Source: Streptomyces sp. NBC_00459 | GTDB taxonomy: Bacteria > Actinomycetota > Actinomycetes > Streptomycetales > Streptomycetaceae | DNA length: 64,000 nucleotides | NCBI RefSeq assembly: GCF_036013955.1 | Contig: NZ_CP107903.1 | Span: 5,828,001-5,892,000, forward strand | Direction: 5' to 3' | Part shown: positions 27,192 to 37,300 of the stretch, piece after piece | Position numbering within the stretch: position 1 is the stretch's first letter | Layout: every line of letters starts with the position of its first letter | The notes under the pieces: generated by a model | Database searches by the model: none | What the model was told of the DNA's origin: nothing | What the model saw: the letters and a program-made list of their open reading frames with translations, nothing else | Made by a program: the position numbers and the translations under genes

Positions 27192-28091
27192 ATGAGCAGC
27201 GCAGCGATGTCGTCGCACGGTTTCGTGGCCGGTTTCGGGGCGGGACGGGGGCGCGGTTACCGGCCCGATCAGGTCGACGCGTATGCCGCCGCGCTCTCCG
27301 CGGAACGGGACGCCGCCTGGGAGCGGGCCGCGCGGCTGACCGTACTGGCCAGGGAGATGGAGACGGAGTCGGGGCGGCTGCGGGAGGCCGTCGCGCGGCT
27401 CGCCCCGCAGACGTACGAGAGTCTCGGTGAACGCGCCCGGCGGCTCTGGGAGTTGGGTGCCGAGGAGGCCGGTGCGGTCCGGGAGCGGGGGCGGAGCGAG
27501 GCGCGGCACCTGGTCGCGGATGCCGAGGCCCGGGCGGACGCCCTGCGGGAGGCGGCGGAGGCCGCCGCCGAGGCCGTACGCGGCGAGGCCGAGGAGCGTG
27601 CCGGGCATCGGCTGCTCGCCGCCCGTGCGGAGGCCGACGAGATCCGGATCGGCGCCCGCAGGGAGGTCAAGGAGGGGCGGGGGGAGGCGCTGGCCGCGCT
27701 GCGTGAGATGCGGTTGCGGACCTCCGGGCTGCTCGCCGAGCAGGAGAAGGAGTACGCCGAGCGGTGGGCCGAGGCGGAACGGATCACCGCCGAGCGCGAA
27801 GTCGCCCTGGAGAAGCGGCACATGGAGCGGGTGACGGCTGCCGAGGCCGTGCTGTCCGAGGCGAAGCGGGCCTTCGCGGATGCCGAGGAGTCGGTCCGGC
27901 GGAGCGACGAGGACGCGCGGGTTCGCGCCGCCGAACTCCTCGCCGAGGCCCGGGTCCTGGAGGACCGCATCGCCCGCGAGACCGAGCGGGTGCTGCGGGA
28001 GCACGGCGAGGAGTGGGACGACGTCCAGGCCCATATGGACCACGTACGCAGCAGCCTGACCGCGCTCACGGGGCGGGCGGCGGCCGAGTGA
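27192..28091 (+). CDS. DivIVA-like coiled-coil protein ('cellulose-binding protein' annotation in Streptomyces)
   Basis: A protein of 299 residues. A short head (FVAGFGAGRGRGYRPDQVDAYAAALSAERDAAWERA) resembles the DivIVA-type N-terminal motif G-Y-x-x-x-Q-V-D. An almost unbroken Ala/Glu/Arg coiled coil follows to the end (for example AEARADALREAAEAAAEAVRGEAEERA). There is no membrane segment. Such proteins are often cytoskeletal or polar scaffolds in actinobacteria; the 'cellulose-binding' label is historical. ATG 27192 follows GAGAGGGG. It is monocistronic and convergent with the MFS exporter gene. Confidence 0.7.
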   Translation: MSSAAMSSHGFVAGFGAGRGRGYRPDQVDAYAAALSAERDAAWERAARLTVLAREMETESGRLREAVARLAPQTYESLGERARRLWELGAEEAGAVRERGRSEARHLVADAEARADALREAAEAAAEAVRGEAEERAGHRLLAARAEADEIRIGARREVKEGRGEALAALREMRLRTSGLLAEQEKEYAERWAEAERITAEREVALEKRHMERVTAAEAVLSEAKRAFADAEESVRRSDEDARVRAAELLAEARVLEDRIARETERVLREHGEEWDDVQAHMDHVRSSLTALTGRAAAE

Positions 28092-28123
28092 GCGCCGCGC
28101 AGGGCGCCTGCTGACGACGGCTA

Positions 28124-29644
28124 CTACGGGCTGTCGAGGACCGGGAAGCGGCGCGGCGCCAGTACCAGCAGCGCCACGAACGCCAGTGCCGCCGCTCCCG
28201 CCGCTCCGAAGTACACCGCGTGCACCGCGTCCGCGATCGCCCGGCGGGTCGCCTCCGGTGCGGCACCCGCGCCCAGCGCCCGCGTCACCGAGTCGAGGTC
28301 GCTCGCGCCGCCCAGCCGGGACGCCAGTACGCCGTTGGCCACCGCGCCGAACAGGGCGGCGCCGATCGTCTGGCCGGTCTGGCGGCAGAAGAGCACCGAC
28401 GCCGTCGCCGTGCCGCGTTCCGACCAGCCGACCGTCGACTGGACGCCCACTATCAGGGGGAGTTGGAAGAGCCCCAGGGCGCCGCCGAGCAGCAGCATCA
28501 GGAGCGTGGGCTGCCAGGCGGAGCCCGGGTACGGGAGGAAGGGGAACGCCAGCAGGATCAGGGTCGCCGCGCCGATGCCGAGCATCGCCGTGTTCCGGAA
28601 GCCGATCCTGCGGTACACGTGCTGGCTCAGCGCCGCCGACACCGGCCAGCTCAACGTCCATACGGACAGCACGAATCCGGCGGCGATCGGGGCGAGGCCC
28701 AGCACCGACTGGGCGTACGTCGGCAGGAACACCGTCGGGGCCACCATCAGCAGGCCCAGCGCGCCCAGCGACAGGTTGACCGCCGCGATCGTGGGGCGCC
28801 GCCACACCCAGCCCGGGATGATCGGCTCGGCCGCCCGGCGTTCGATCACGACCACGAGGAACACCAGCGCAAGTCCCGTACCGAAGAAGGCGGTTGACGG
28901 AAGCGACAGCCAGGGCCAGGCCACACCGCCCTGGACGAGGGCCGTCAGGAGGACGCCGCCGCACGCGAACACCGCGAGCGCGCCCGCCCAGTCGATGCGC
29001 GCGCGGGGGCCGGAGGTGTCGCGCTGCGGTTCGTGGAGGTGGCGGGCCAGCAGCCACATCGCCACCGCGCCGACGGGGAGGTTGACGAGGAAGATCCAGC
29101 GCCAGCCGGCGTAGGCCGCCAGAACTCCGCCCAGGGCGGGGCCCGCCACCGCCGCGGTTGCCCATACGGTCGACAACTTGGCCTGGATCTTGGGGCGTTG
29201 CTCCAGCGGATAGAGGTCGGCGGCCAGTGTCTGGACCGTGCCCTGGATGGCGCCGCCGCCCAGACCCTGGACGATCCGGAACGCGATCAGCGCGCCCATG
29301 TTCCAGGCCAGCGCGCAGAGGAGGGAACCGAGGAGGAACAGGGCCGCGCCCGCTATCAGGACCGGCTTGCGGCCGAAGGTGTCGGAGAGCTTGCCGTACA
29401 CCGGGAGGGTGACCGTGACGGCCAGCAGATAGCCCGAGAACAGCCAGGAGAAGACGGAGAAGCCGCCGAGGTCGCCGACGATCTGCGGTACGGCGGTCGC
29501 CACGATGGTGGAGTCGAGCGCGGCCAGCGCCATCGCGAGCATCAGGGCCGCGACGACAGCCCCTCGCTTGTCGGTCCCGGTGTGCTGCGCAGCGCCGGGT
29601 GTCGCGGGTACCGCGGGTTTCGTACGGCGGCTGCTTCTCCCCAC
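28124..29644 (-). CDS. DHA2-family (14-TMS) MFS multidrug exporter
   Basis: A protein of about 506 residues with the drug:H+ antiporter-2 signatures: LMLAMALAALDSTIVATAVPQIVGDLGG in helix 1, GKLSDTFGRKPVLIAGAALFLLGS (motif A), RIVQGLGGGAIQG in helix 4, and AAVAGPALGGVLAAYAGWRWIFLVNLPVG (motif C). Hydrophobic segments continue through the remaining helices. It probably exports a small hydrophobic compound using the proton gradient. GTG 29644 has GAAAGGA upstream; ATG 29665 is possible but lacks a site. No dedicated regulator is adjacent. Confidence 0.88.
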   Translation of the reverse strand: MGRSSRRTKPAVPATPGAAQHTGTDKRGAVVAALMLAMALAALDSTIVATAVPQIVGDLGGFSVFSWLFSGYLLAVTVTLPVYGKLSDTFGRKPVLIAGAALFLLGSLLCALAWNMGALIAFRIVQGLGGGAIQGTVQTLAADLYPLEQRPKIQAKLSTVWATAAVAGPALGGVLAAYAGWRWIFLVNLPVGAVAMWLLARHLHEPQRDTSGPRARIDWAGALAVFACGGVLLTALVQGGVAWPWLSLPSTAFFGTGLALVFLVVVIERRAAEPIIPGWVWRRPTIAAVNLSLGALGLLMVAPTVFLPTYAQSVLGLAPIAAGFVLSVWTLSWPVSAALSQHVYRRIGFRNTAMLGIGAATLILLAFPFLPYPGSAWQPTLLMLLLGGALGLFQLPLIVGVQSTVGWSERGTATASVLFCRQTGQTIGAALFGAVANGVLASRLGGASDLDSVTRALGAGAAPEATRRAIADAVHAVYFGAAGAAALAFVALLVLAPRRFPVLDSP

Positions 29645-29708
29645 CGGGTTCCTTTCCCCCTGCATCTATCTGTCGGCGACCACTCTGCCACTTGCCCCTC
29701 ACACGGCG

Positions 29709-29764
29709 GGAGGGTGGAGCGTGGCCGGGGCGGAGGGTGGAGCAACCCCGAGACCCGCTCCACC
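29709..29764. promoter_or_regulatory. three GGTGGAGC repeats upstream of the MFS exporter
   Basis: GGAGGGTGGAGC occurs at 29709-29720 and 29732-29743, and the inverted word GCTCCACC at 29757-29764. The cluster is 65-120 bases upstream of the MFS start and about 320 bases before the ABC transporter gene. It has the look of a regulator-binding cluster; the regulator is unknown. The rest of the 29645-30083 gap (about 440 bases) shows no further gene. Confidence 0.45.
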
Positions 29765-30083
29765 GAGGGGTGGACGGCCCCTAGGGGTACCTCCTTACTA
29801 CGGCTCGGGGAGGGTTCGTACCGACGGAGGAGGAGACGGGGGGCGGGCCGTCCTTAACCTGGCTTTATGCCGCTGGGGACGGCGTTCCTGAACTTCGGGG
29901 GTGGGGTTTTCCCCCGCAGAAGACTGCGCTGGGCACCAGAGACCCGGACCCCCTCCCAGCAGCAGACTCATGCACATACCGCAGAGCGATGCGGAGCAGC
30001 GCGGAGCAATACAGAGCAGCACAGGGCAGCACATCGCCGGGTATCCGTGCGCTCTCCATACTGACCGACTTAGGAGACATACC

Positions 30084-30872
30084 GTGACATCGGCTGTAAC
30101 CATCACCAGGCACGGGAGCACTGGAGGGCGTACTGCCGTTGCCGCACGGGCACGGCAGGTCGTGAAGGCGTACGGGTCCGGTGAGACCCGCGTCGTCGCC
30201 CTGGACCATGTGGATGTCGACATCGCGCGGGGACAGTTCACCGCGATCATGGGCCCCTCGGGTTCCGGCAAGTCCACCCTCATGCACTGCCTCGCAGGCC
30301 TCGACACCGTGACGTCCGGCCAGATCCACCTCGACGACACCGAGATCACCGGGCTCAAGGACAAGAAGCTGACGCAACTGCGCCGGGACCGGATCGGGTT
30401 CATCTTCCAGGCGTTCAACCTGTTGCCGACGCTCAGCGCCCTGGAGAACATCACACTCCCCATGGACATCGCCGGCCGCAAGCCGGACAAGGGCTGGCTG
30501 GCGCAGGTCGTCGAGACCGTCGGGCTCAAGGACCGGCTCAAGCACCGGCCCAACCAGCTCTCCGGCGGCCAGCAGCAACGCGTCGCCGTGGCACGGGCGT
30601 TGGCCGCGCGGCCCGAGATCATCTTCGGTGACGAGCCGACCGGAAACCTCGATTCCCGTGCGGGCGCCGAGGTGTTGGGCTTCCTGCGCCGCTCGGTGGA
30701 CGAGCTGGGGCAGACCATCGTGATGGTCACGCACGACCCGGTGGCCGCCTCGTACGCGGACCGGGTGCTGTATCTGGCCGACGGGCGGATCGTCGACGAG
30801 ATGTTCCGGCCGACCGCCGACAGCGTTCTCGACCGTATGAAGGACTTCGACGCGCGGGGGCGTACGTCATGA
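30084..30872 (+). CDS. ABC transporter ATP-binding protein (MacB/LolD type)
   Basis: A protein of 262 residues. It has VVALDHVDVDIARGQFTAIMGPSGSGKSTLMHCLAGLD (Walker A), the MacB-class RRDRIGFIFQAFNLLPTLSALENITLPMDIAG (Q loop), LSGGQQQRVAVARALAARPEIIFGDEPTGNLDS (signature and Walker B) and VMVTHDPVAASYADRVLYLADGRIVDE (H loop). Proteins of this type drive mechanotransmission or lipoprotein/antibiotic extrusion. GTG 30084 follows TAGGAGACA. The stop overlaps the permease ATG (ATGA). It is closely similar to the ATPase at 62860-63636. Confidence 0.94.
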   Translation: MTSAVTITRHGSTGGRTAVAARARQVVKAYGSGETRVVALDHVDVDIARGQFTAIMGPSGSGKSTLMHCLAGLDTVTSGQIHLDDTEITGLKDKKLTQLRRDRIGFIFQAFNLLPTLSALENITLPMDIAGRKPDKGWLAQVVETVGLKDRLKHRPNQLSGGQQQRVAVARALAARPEIIFGDEPTGNLDSRAGAEVLGFLRRSVDELGQTIVMVTHDPVAASYADRVLYLADGRIVDEMFRPTADSVLDRMKDFDARGRTS

Positions 30873-33439
30873 CTGTGCTGAAGACCTCGATGCGCAACTT
30901 CTTCGCGCACAAGGGCCGGATGGCCCTGTCGGCGGTGGCCGTGCTGCTGTCGGTGGCGTTCGTGTGCGGGACTCTCGTCTTCACCGACACCATGAACACG
31001 ACGTTCGACAAGCTGTTCGCGGTCGGCACCCCCGACGTCACGGTGTCGCCGAAGGCGGCCAAGAACGACGAAACCCCGCAGAACGGGGTGCCGGAGTCGC
31101 TGCCGGCCTCCGTGCTGGCGAAGGCGCAGCAGGCCCAGGGCGTCAAGTCGGTGGAGGGCGCGGTCAGTTCGATGAACGTGACCGTCGTCAACAGTGAGAA
31201 CAAGAACATGGGGTCCAGTACCGGGGCGCCGACCTTCGCGGGCAACTGGACGCGCAACGACCTGCGTTCGATGGAGATCACCAGCGGTCACGCACCACGC
31301 GGGCCCACCGAGGTGATGGTCGACGCCGACACAGCCGACAAGCACCACCTGAAGATGGGCGACGAGCTTCGTACCATCGCGCAGACCGGTGACATCAGCG
31401 CGCGGATCGTCGGTATCGCCACCTTCAAGGTGACCAACCCCGGCGCGGCCGTCGTCTACTTCGACACCGCCACCGCACAGCGTGAACTCCTGGGCGCCAC
31501 CGGGCGGTTCAGCCAGCTCTACGTGACGGCGGCCGACGGGGTCACCGACACGCAGCTCAAACAGAATGTCACCAGCACGCTCACGGCCGCCGGCGCTTTC
31601 AAGATACAGACGCAGAAGGAGTACTCCGACGAGAACCGGGAGGGCATCGGCGAGTTCATGAACGTCATCAAGTACGCCATGCTCGGCTTCGCCGGGATCG
31701 CGTTCCTGGTCGGCATCTTCCTGATCATCAACACCTTCTCGATGCTGGTCGCCCAGCGGACCCGCGAGATCGGCCTGATGCGGGCGATCGGCTCCTCCCG
31801 CGGTCAGGTCAACCGGTCCGTACTCGTGGAGGCGCTGCTCCTCGGCTTCGTCGGATCGATCCTCGGTGTCGGCGCGGGGGTCGGCATCGCGATCGGCCTG
31901 ATGAAGCTGATGTCGATGGCCGGCATGAACCTCTCCACCGACGATCTGACGGTGAAGGCGACCACCCCGGTGATCGGTCTGGTCCTCGGCGTCGTCGTCA
32001 CCGTCCTCGCCGCCTACCTTCCCGCCCGCCGCGCGGGCAAGGTCTCCCCGATGGCCGCACTCCGCGACGCCGGCACCCCGGCCGACGGCAGGGCGGGCCT
32101 CGTACGGGGTCTCATCGGCCTCGTCCTGACGGGCGCCGGCGGCTTCGCCCTCTACCTGGCCGCCACCGCCGACAAGGCGAGCGACGGTTCGCTGGTCCTC
32201 GGCGCGGGCGTCGTACTCACGCTCCTCGGGTTCGTCATCATCGGCCCGCTCCTGGCGGGCGCCGTCGTACGGGTGCTCAGCGCCGTACTGCTGCGGGGCT
32301 TCGGGCCCGTCGGCCGGCTCGCCGAGCGCAACGCACTGCGCAACCCGCGCCGGACCGGTGCCACCGGCGCCGCCCTGATGATCGGCCTGGCCCTGGTCGC
32401 CTGCCTCTCGGTGGTCGGCTCGTCGATGGTCGCCTCGGCCACGAGCGAGCTGGACGCCTCGGTCGGCGCGGACTTCATCGTCCAGGGCAACCAGCGGATC
32501 GTGCCGCAGGCGGAAAAGGCGATGCAGCACACGCCCGGCCTGACCCACGTCACCCGCTACAAGGAGGTCGAGGTCACTCTGACCCCGTCCGACGGCAGGG
32601 CGGAGAAGACCGAGCTGACGGCCGCCGACCCGACGTACGCCTCCGACCTGCGCCGCACCACCATCTCGGGCACGCTGAGTGCCGCGTACGGCAAGGACGC
32701 CATGTCGGTGGGCTCCGGCTACGCCAAGGACCATGGCGTGAAGGTCGGCGAGACGATGACCGTCGCCTTCAAGGGCGGCTCGACGGCGAAGCTCAGGGTC
32801 GCCGCGATCACGGACGACGACGTGGCGATCGACAAGGGCTCGCAGTACCTGTCCATCGCGACGATGGAGAAGTACCTGCCCGCCGACAAGATCCCGCCGA
32901 ACAGCCTGATGTTCGCCTCGGCGAAGAAGGGCCAGGAGGAGGCGGCCTACGCGGCGCTGAAGAAGGCCTTCGACCCCTACCCGCAGTACCAGGTCCGTGA
33001 CACGACCGACTACAAGCAGGAACTGAAGGACCAGATCGGCCAGCTCCTGAACATGGTCTACGGCCTGCTCGCCCTGGCGATCGTGGTGGCGGTCCTGGGC
33101 GTGGTCAACACGCTGGCCCTGTCGGTGGTGGAGCGGACACGGGAGATCGGCCTGATGCGTGCGATCGGTCTGTCACGGCGGCAACTGCGCCGGATGATCC
33201 GGATGGAGTCGGTGGTGATCGCCCTCTTCGGCGCGCTGCTGGGGCTCGGCCTGGGAATGGGCTGGGGTGCGACGGCTCAGCAGCTGCTCGCCCTGGAGGG
33301 CCTGAAGGTCCTGGAGATCCCGTGGACGACGATCGGCGGGGTGTTCGTCGGGTCGGCCTTCGTGGGTCTGATCGCGGCGCTGGTGCCGGCGTTCAGAGCG
33401 GGGCGGATGAACGTGCTGAACGCGATCGCTACGGACTGA
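30869..33439 (+). CDS. FtsX/MacB-like ABC transporter permease
   Basis: A protein of 856 residues with two FtsX units. A signal-anchor helix (KGRMALSAVAVLLSVAFVCGTLVF) precedes a large extracytoplasmic domain, then three helices (YAMLGFAGIAFLVGIFLIINTFSMLVAQRTREIGLMRAIGSSRGQV and beyond). A middle pair and a second periplasmic-type domain follow, and a final FtsX unit repeats the cytoplasmic motif NTLALSVVERTREIGLMRAIGLSRRQLRRMI. The duplicated REIGLMRAIG elements mark the coupling helices. It is translationally coupled to the ATPase. The substrate cannot be read from the sequence. Confidence 0.93.
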   Translation: MTVLKTSMRNFFAHKGRMALSAVAVLLSVAFVCGTLVFTDTMNTTFDKLFAVGTPDVTVSPKAAKNDETPQNGVPESLPASVLAKAQQAQGVKSVEGAVSSMNVTVVNSENKNMGSSTGAPTFAGNWTRNDLRSMEITSGHAPRGPTEVMVDADTADKHHLKMGDELRTIAQTGDISARIVGIATFKVTNPGAAVVYFDTATAQRELLGATGRFSQLYVTAADGVTDTQLKQNVTSTLTAAGAFKIQTQKEYSDENREGIGEFMNVIKYAMLGFAGIAFLVGIFLIINTFSMLVAQRTREIGLMRAIGSSRGQVNRSVLVEALLLGFVGSILGVGAGVGIAIGLMKLMSMAGMNLSTDDLTVKATTPVIGLVLGVVVTVLAAYLPARRAGKVSPMAALRDAGTPADGRAGLVRGLIGLVLTGAGGFALYLAATADKASDGSLVLGAGVVLTLLGFVIIGPLLAGAVVRVLSAVLLRGFGPVGRLAERNALRNPRRTGATGAALMIGLALVACLSVVGSSMVASATSELDASVGADFIVQGNQRIVPQAEKAMQHTPGLTHVTRYKEVEVTLTPSDGRAEKTELTAADPTYASDLRRTTISGTLSAAYGKDAMSVGSGYAKDHGVKVGETMTVAFKGGSTAKLRVAAITDDDVAIDKGSQYLSIATMEKYLPADKIPPNSLMFASAKKGQEEAAYAALKKAFDPYPQYQVRDTTDYKQELKDQIGQLLNMVYGLLALAIVVAVLGVVNTLALSVVERTREIGLMRAIGLSRRQLRRMIRMESVVIALFGALLGLGLGMGWGATAQQLLALEGLKVLEIPWTTIGGVFVGSAFVGLIAALVPAFRAGRMNVLNAIATD

Positions 33440-33477
33440 CCGGCCAGGGGGAACGGGGAACGGGGGAGCGGGGGAAG

Positions 33478-33517
33478 GCCCGGCGCCGGGGAGTCTGCGG
33501 ACTCGTCGGCGCCGGGC
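33478..33517 (+). terminator. hairpin after the ABC permease
   Basis: GCCCGGCGCCG (33478-33488) pairs with CGGCGCCGGGC (33507-33517), and an inner GAGTC/GACTC pair extends the stem. It begins about 40 bases after the permease stop. No product is apparent between it and the next gene at 33669. Confidence 0.7.
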
Positions 33518-33668
33518 TTCGTGGTGAGGTGGGTTCACGTTGGTTCAGCGGGCTGTCCACCACGAGGTACCTGCTCCGGTGGCCGTCGTCACCAGCGTGG
33601 TGAGCTACATCGGGATGCTGGACGGCATTCGGTCGAGGGTGGATCTGATGTGGCGCGGTGCCGTTCCG

Positions 33669-34091
33669 CTAGTCGGCGGTCACTCCCCAGTAACCGATCT
33701 GCGCGGGCAGGCCGTCGCGGTAGAGCACCGTGCAGTTTCCCTGGGCACGGTCAGGGAAGGCCAACCGCTCGCTGTCGAGTGCGTCGTCCCAATCCGCGTA
33801 GGTGGGTCGGGCGTCGGGAGCCCACGCACGTACCTCACCGTCAGTCAGTGGCCGCATGTACGGGCCGTCATCGGTGTCCGTGGCGTCGATCATGAGGGGG
33901 AAGTCCAGCACGGTGCCCGTGCCTCCGGTGAGGATGTACTCGTGCCAGTCGGGATCGCGCCACAGCTCCTCGATGGATCGGCCTTCGAAGCCGTGGTTGT
34001 CCCGTGCCAGTGTCTCTTCCTGAGCCTGCCGGAACGCGGCCGCAAGGTCACGCTGATACGGGCCCGTGTGGCTCCATGCGTTGCCGCCCAT
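33669..34091 (-). CDS. conserved hypothetical protein
   Basis: A soluble protein of 140 residues. It starts MGGNAWSHTGPYQRDLAAAFRQAQEETLARD and ends CTVLYRDGLPAQIGYWGVTAD, with IEELWRDPDWHEYILTGGTGTVLDF in the middle. I recall similar 'PYQ(E/R)D...A' proteins in actinomycetes but know no function. There is no membrane segment or catalytic motif that I can defend. ATG 34091 follows GGGGAGGATC. It stands alone between the ABC transporter and mfd. Confidence 0.65.
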   Translation of the reverse strand: MGGNAWSHTGPYQRDLAAAFRQAQEETLARDNHGFEGRSIEELWRDPDWHEYILTGGTGTVLDFPLMIDATDTDDGPYMRPLTDGEVRAWAPDARPTYADWDDALDSERLAFPDRAQGNCTVLYRDGLPAQIGYWGVTAD

Positions 34092-34353
34092 CCTCGATCC
34101 TCCCCCATCTGAACTGTTCGATCGGAACCGCAGCGTAGGAGACGGCACTGACAACGCACGACGCCCGCGCTTCCACCGCCGCTCGATGCACTCGGCGCAG
34201 CAGCCGGTCAGGAGGCCGGTGTGGCGCGCGTTGTCCACAGGCGCCGCACCTGTCCGCGCGGCGTCGTACCCTGGACACCCCCCGGCCCGTCAGACGTGTC
34301 GGGCGGTTCGCGTTGCCCACCCCTGACCACCCACCCCTCACGAAAGCCCCCTA

Positions 34354-37300
34354 ATGAGCCTGCACGGTCTGCTCGACGTCGTAGTCAAGGACGCCGCCCT
34401 CGCGGAAGCGATCAAGGCCGCCGGCGACGGCAACCGTATGCACGTCGACCTGGTCGGACCACCCGCCGCCCGCCCCTTCGCCGTGGCCGCGCTGGCCCGC
34501 GAGTCCGGGCGCCCGGTGCTGGCCGTGACCGCGACCGGCCGGGAGGCCGAGGATCTCGCCGCCGCCCTCAGAACGCTGCTGCCACCGGACACGGTCGCCG
34601 AGTACCCGGCCTGGGAGACCCTCCCGCACGAGCGACTCTCACCCCGCAGCGACACCGTCGGCCGCCGCCTCGCCGTACTGCGCCGTCTGACGCACCCCCG
34701 CCCCGACGACCCGGAGACCGGGCCGGTCTCGGTCGTCGTGGCCCCCGTGCGTTCCGTACTCCAGCCGCAGGTCAAGGGGCTCGGCGAGCTGGAGCCGGTC
34801 GCGCTGCGGACTGGCAGGACCGCCGACCTCGGCACCGTCGTCGAGGCGCTGGCCGCCGCCGCGTACTCCCGCGTCGAGCTGGTCGAGAAGCGCGGCGAGT
34901 TCGCCGTACGCGGCGGCATCCTCGACGTGTTCCCGCCCACCGAGGAGCACCCCCTGCGGGTGGAGTTCTGGGGCGACGACATCGAGGAGATCCGTTACTT
35001 CAAGGTCGCCGACCAGCGCTCCCTCGAAGTCGCCGCGCACGGGCTGTGGGCGCCGCCCTGCCGCGAACTGCTGCTCACGGACGAGGTGAGGGAGCGGGCC
35101 GCCGCCCTCGCCGAGGCCCACCCGGAGCTCGGGGAGCTGCTCGGCAAGATCGCCGAGGGGATCGCCGTGGAGGGCATGGAGTCCCTCGCTCCCGTACTCG
35201 TCGACGACATGGAGCTGCTGCTCGACGTCCTGCCCAAGGGCTCCATGGCCGTCGTGTGCGACCCGGAGCGGGTACGGACCCGGGCCGCCGACCTGGTGGC
35301 GACCAGCCAGGAGTTCCTGCAGGCCTCCTGGGCGGCCACCGCGGGCGGCGGCGAGGCGCCCATCGACGTCGGCGCGGCCTCCCTGTGGTCCATCGCCGAT
35401 GTCCGGGACCGGGCGCGCGAGCTGGACATGATGTGGTGGTCGGTGTCGCCGTTCGCCGCCGACGAGGAACTGACGGATTCGTTTGCCGCTGACGCGGCGG
35501 GGGACACGCTCAAACTGGGCATGCACGCGCCCGAGACCTATCGCGGGGACACCGCGAAGGCGCTCGCCGACACCAAGGGCTGGCTCGCGGACGGCTGGCG
35601 CACGGTGTTCGTCACGGAGGCGCACGGCCCGGCCGCCCGTACGGTCGAGGTGCTGGGCGGCGAGGGCATCGCGGCCCGCCTGGAGTCGGACCTGACCTCC
35701 CTGACGCCCTCCGTCGTGCAGGTGGCGTGCGGCTCGATCGACTTCGGGTTCGTCGACACGAAGCTGAAGCTCGCCGTGCTGACCGAGACCGACCTCACCG
35801 GACAGAAGGCCGCCGGCAAGGACGGCGCCCGTATGCCCGCCCGGCGCCGCAAGACCATCGACCCGCTGACTCTCGAAACCGGCGACTACATCGTGCACGA
35901 GCAGCACGGTGTGGGCCGGTACATCGAGATGGTCCAGCGGACCGTGCAGGGCGCGACCCGCGAGTACCTCGTGGTCGAGTACGCGGCGGCCAAGCGCGGC
36001 CAGCCCGGCGACCGTCTCTACATCCCCACCGACCAGCTGGAACAGATCACCAAGTACGTCGGCGGCGAGTCACCCACCCTCCACCGGCTCGGCGGCGCCG
36101 ACTGGACGAAGACCAAGGCGCGCGCCAAGAAGGCCGTCAAGGAGATCGCCGCCGACCTCATCAAGCTGTACAGCGCGCGCATGGCGGCCCCCGGGCACGC
36201 CTTCGGGCCCGACACACCCTGGCAGCGCGAGCTGGAGGACGCCTTCCCGTACGTGGAGACGCCCGACCAGCTGACCACGATCGCCGAGGTCAAGGACGAC
36301 ATGGAGAAGACGGTCCCGATGGACCGCCTGATCTGCGGCGACGTCGGCTACGGCAAGACGGAGATCGCCGTCCGCGCCGCCTTCAAGGCAGTCCAGGACG
36401 GCAAGCAGGTCGCCGTCCTCGTCCCCACGACTCTCCTCGTACAGCAGCACTTCGGCACCTTCGGTGAGCGCTACTCCCAATTCCCGGTCAACGTGCGGGC
36501 GTTGAGCCGCTTCCAGACGGAGACCGAGGCGAAGGCCACCCTGGAGGGCCTGCGGGAGGGCTCGGTGGACGTCGTCATCGGCACGCACCGGCTGTTCTCC
36601 TCCGAGACCAGGTTCAAGGACCTCGGACTCGTCATCGTCGACGAGGAACAGCGGTTCGGCGTCGAGCACAAGGAGCAGCTGAAGAAGCTGCGCGCCAACG
36701 TCGACGTGCTCACGATGTCCGCGACGCCCATCCCCCGTACGCTCGAAATGGCGGTCACCGGCATCCGCGAGATGTCGACGATCACCACGCCGCCGGAGGA
36801 GCGTCACCCGGTGCTGACCTTCGTCGGCCCGTACGAGGAGAAGCAGATCGGCGCCGCGATCCGCCGTGAACTCCTGCGCGAGGGCCAGGTCTTCTACATC
36901 CACAACCGTGTCGAGTCCATCGACCGGGCGGCGGCGCGGCTGAGGGAGATCGTCCCGGAGGCACGGATCGCTACGGCCCACGGCCAGATGTCCGAGCAGG
37001 CGCTGGAGCAGGTCGTCGTCGACTTCTGGGAGAAGCGGTACGACGTCCTCGTGTCGACGACGATCGTCGAGTCCGGCATCGACATCTCCAACGCCAACAC
37101 CCTCATCGTGGAGCGCGGGGACAACTTCGGTCTCTCCCAACTCCACCAGCTGCGCGGGCGAGTCGGGCGAGGGAGGGAGCGCGGGTACGCGTACTTCCTC
37201 TATCCCCCGGAGAAGCCTCTGACCGAGACCGCGCACGAGCGGCTCGCGACCATCGCCCAGCACACCGAGATGGGCGCGGGCATGTACGTCGCCATGAAGG

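Noticed and set aside
33540..33668. Possible short gene between the ABC terminator and the hypothetical protein
   Set aside because: The open frame has no ribosome binding site or recognisable product and mostly lies opposite the minus-strand gene.
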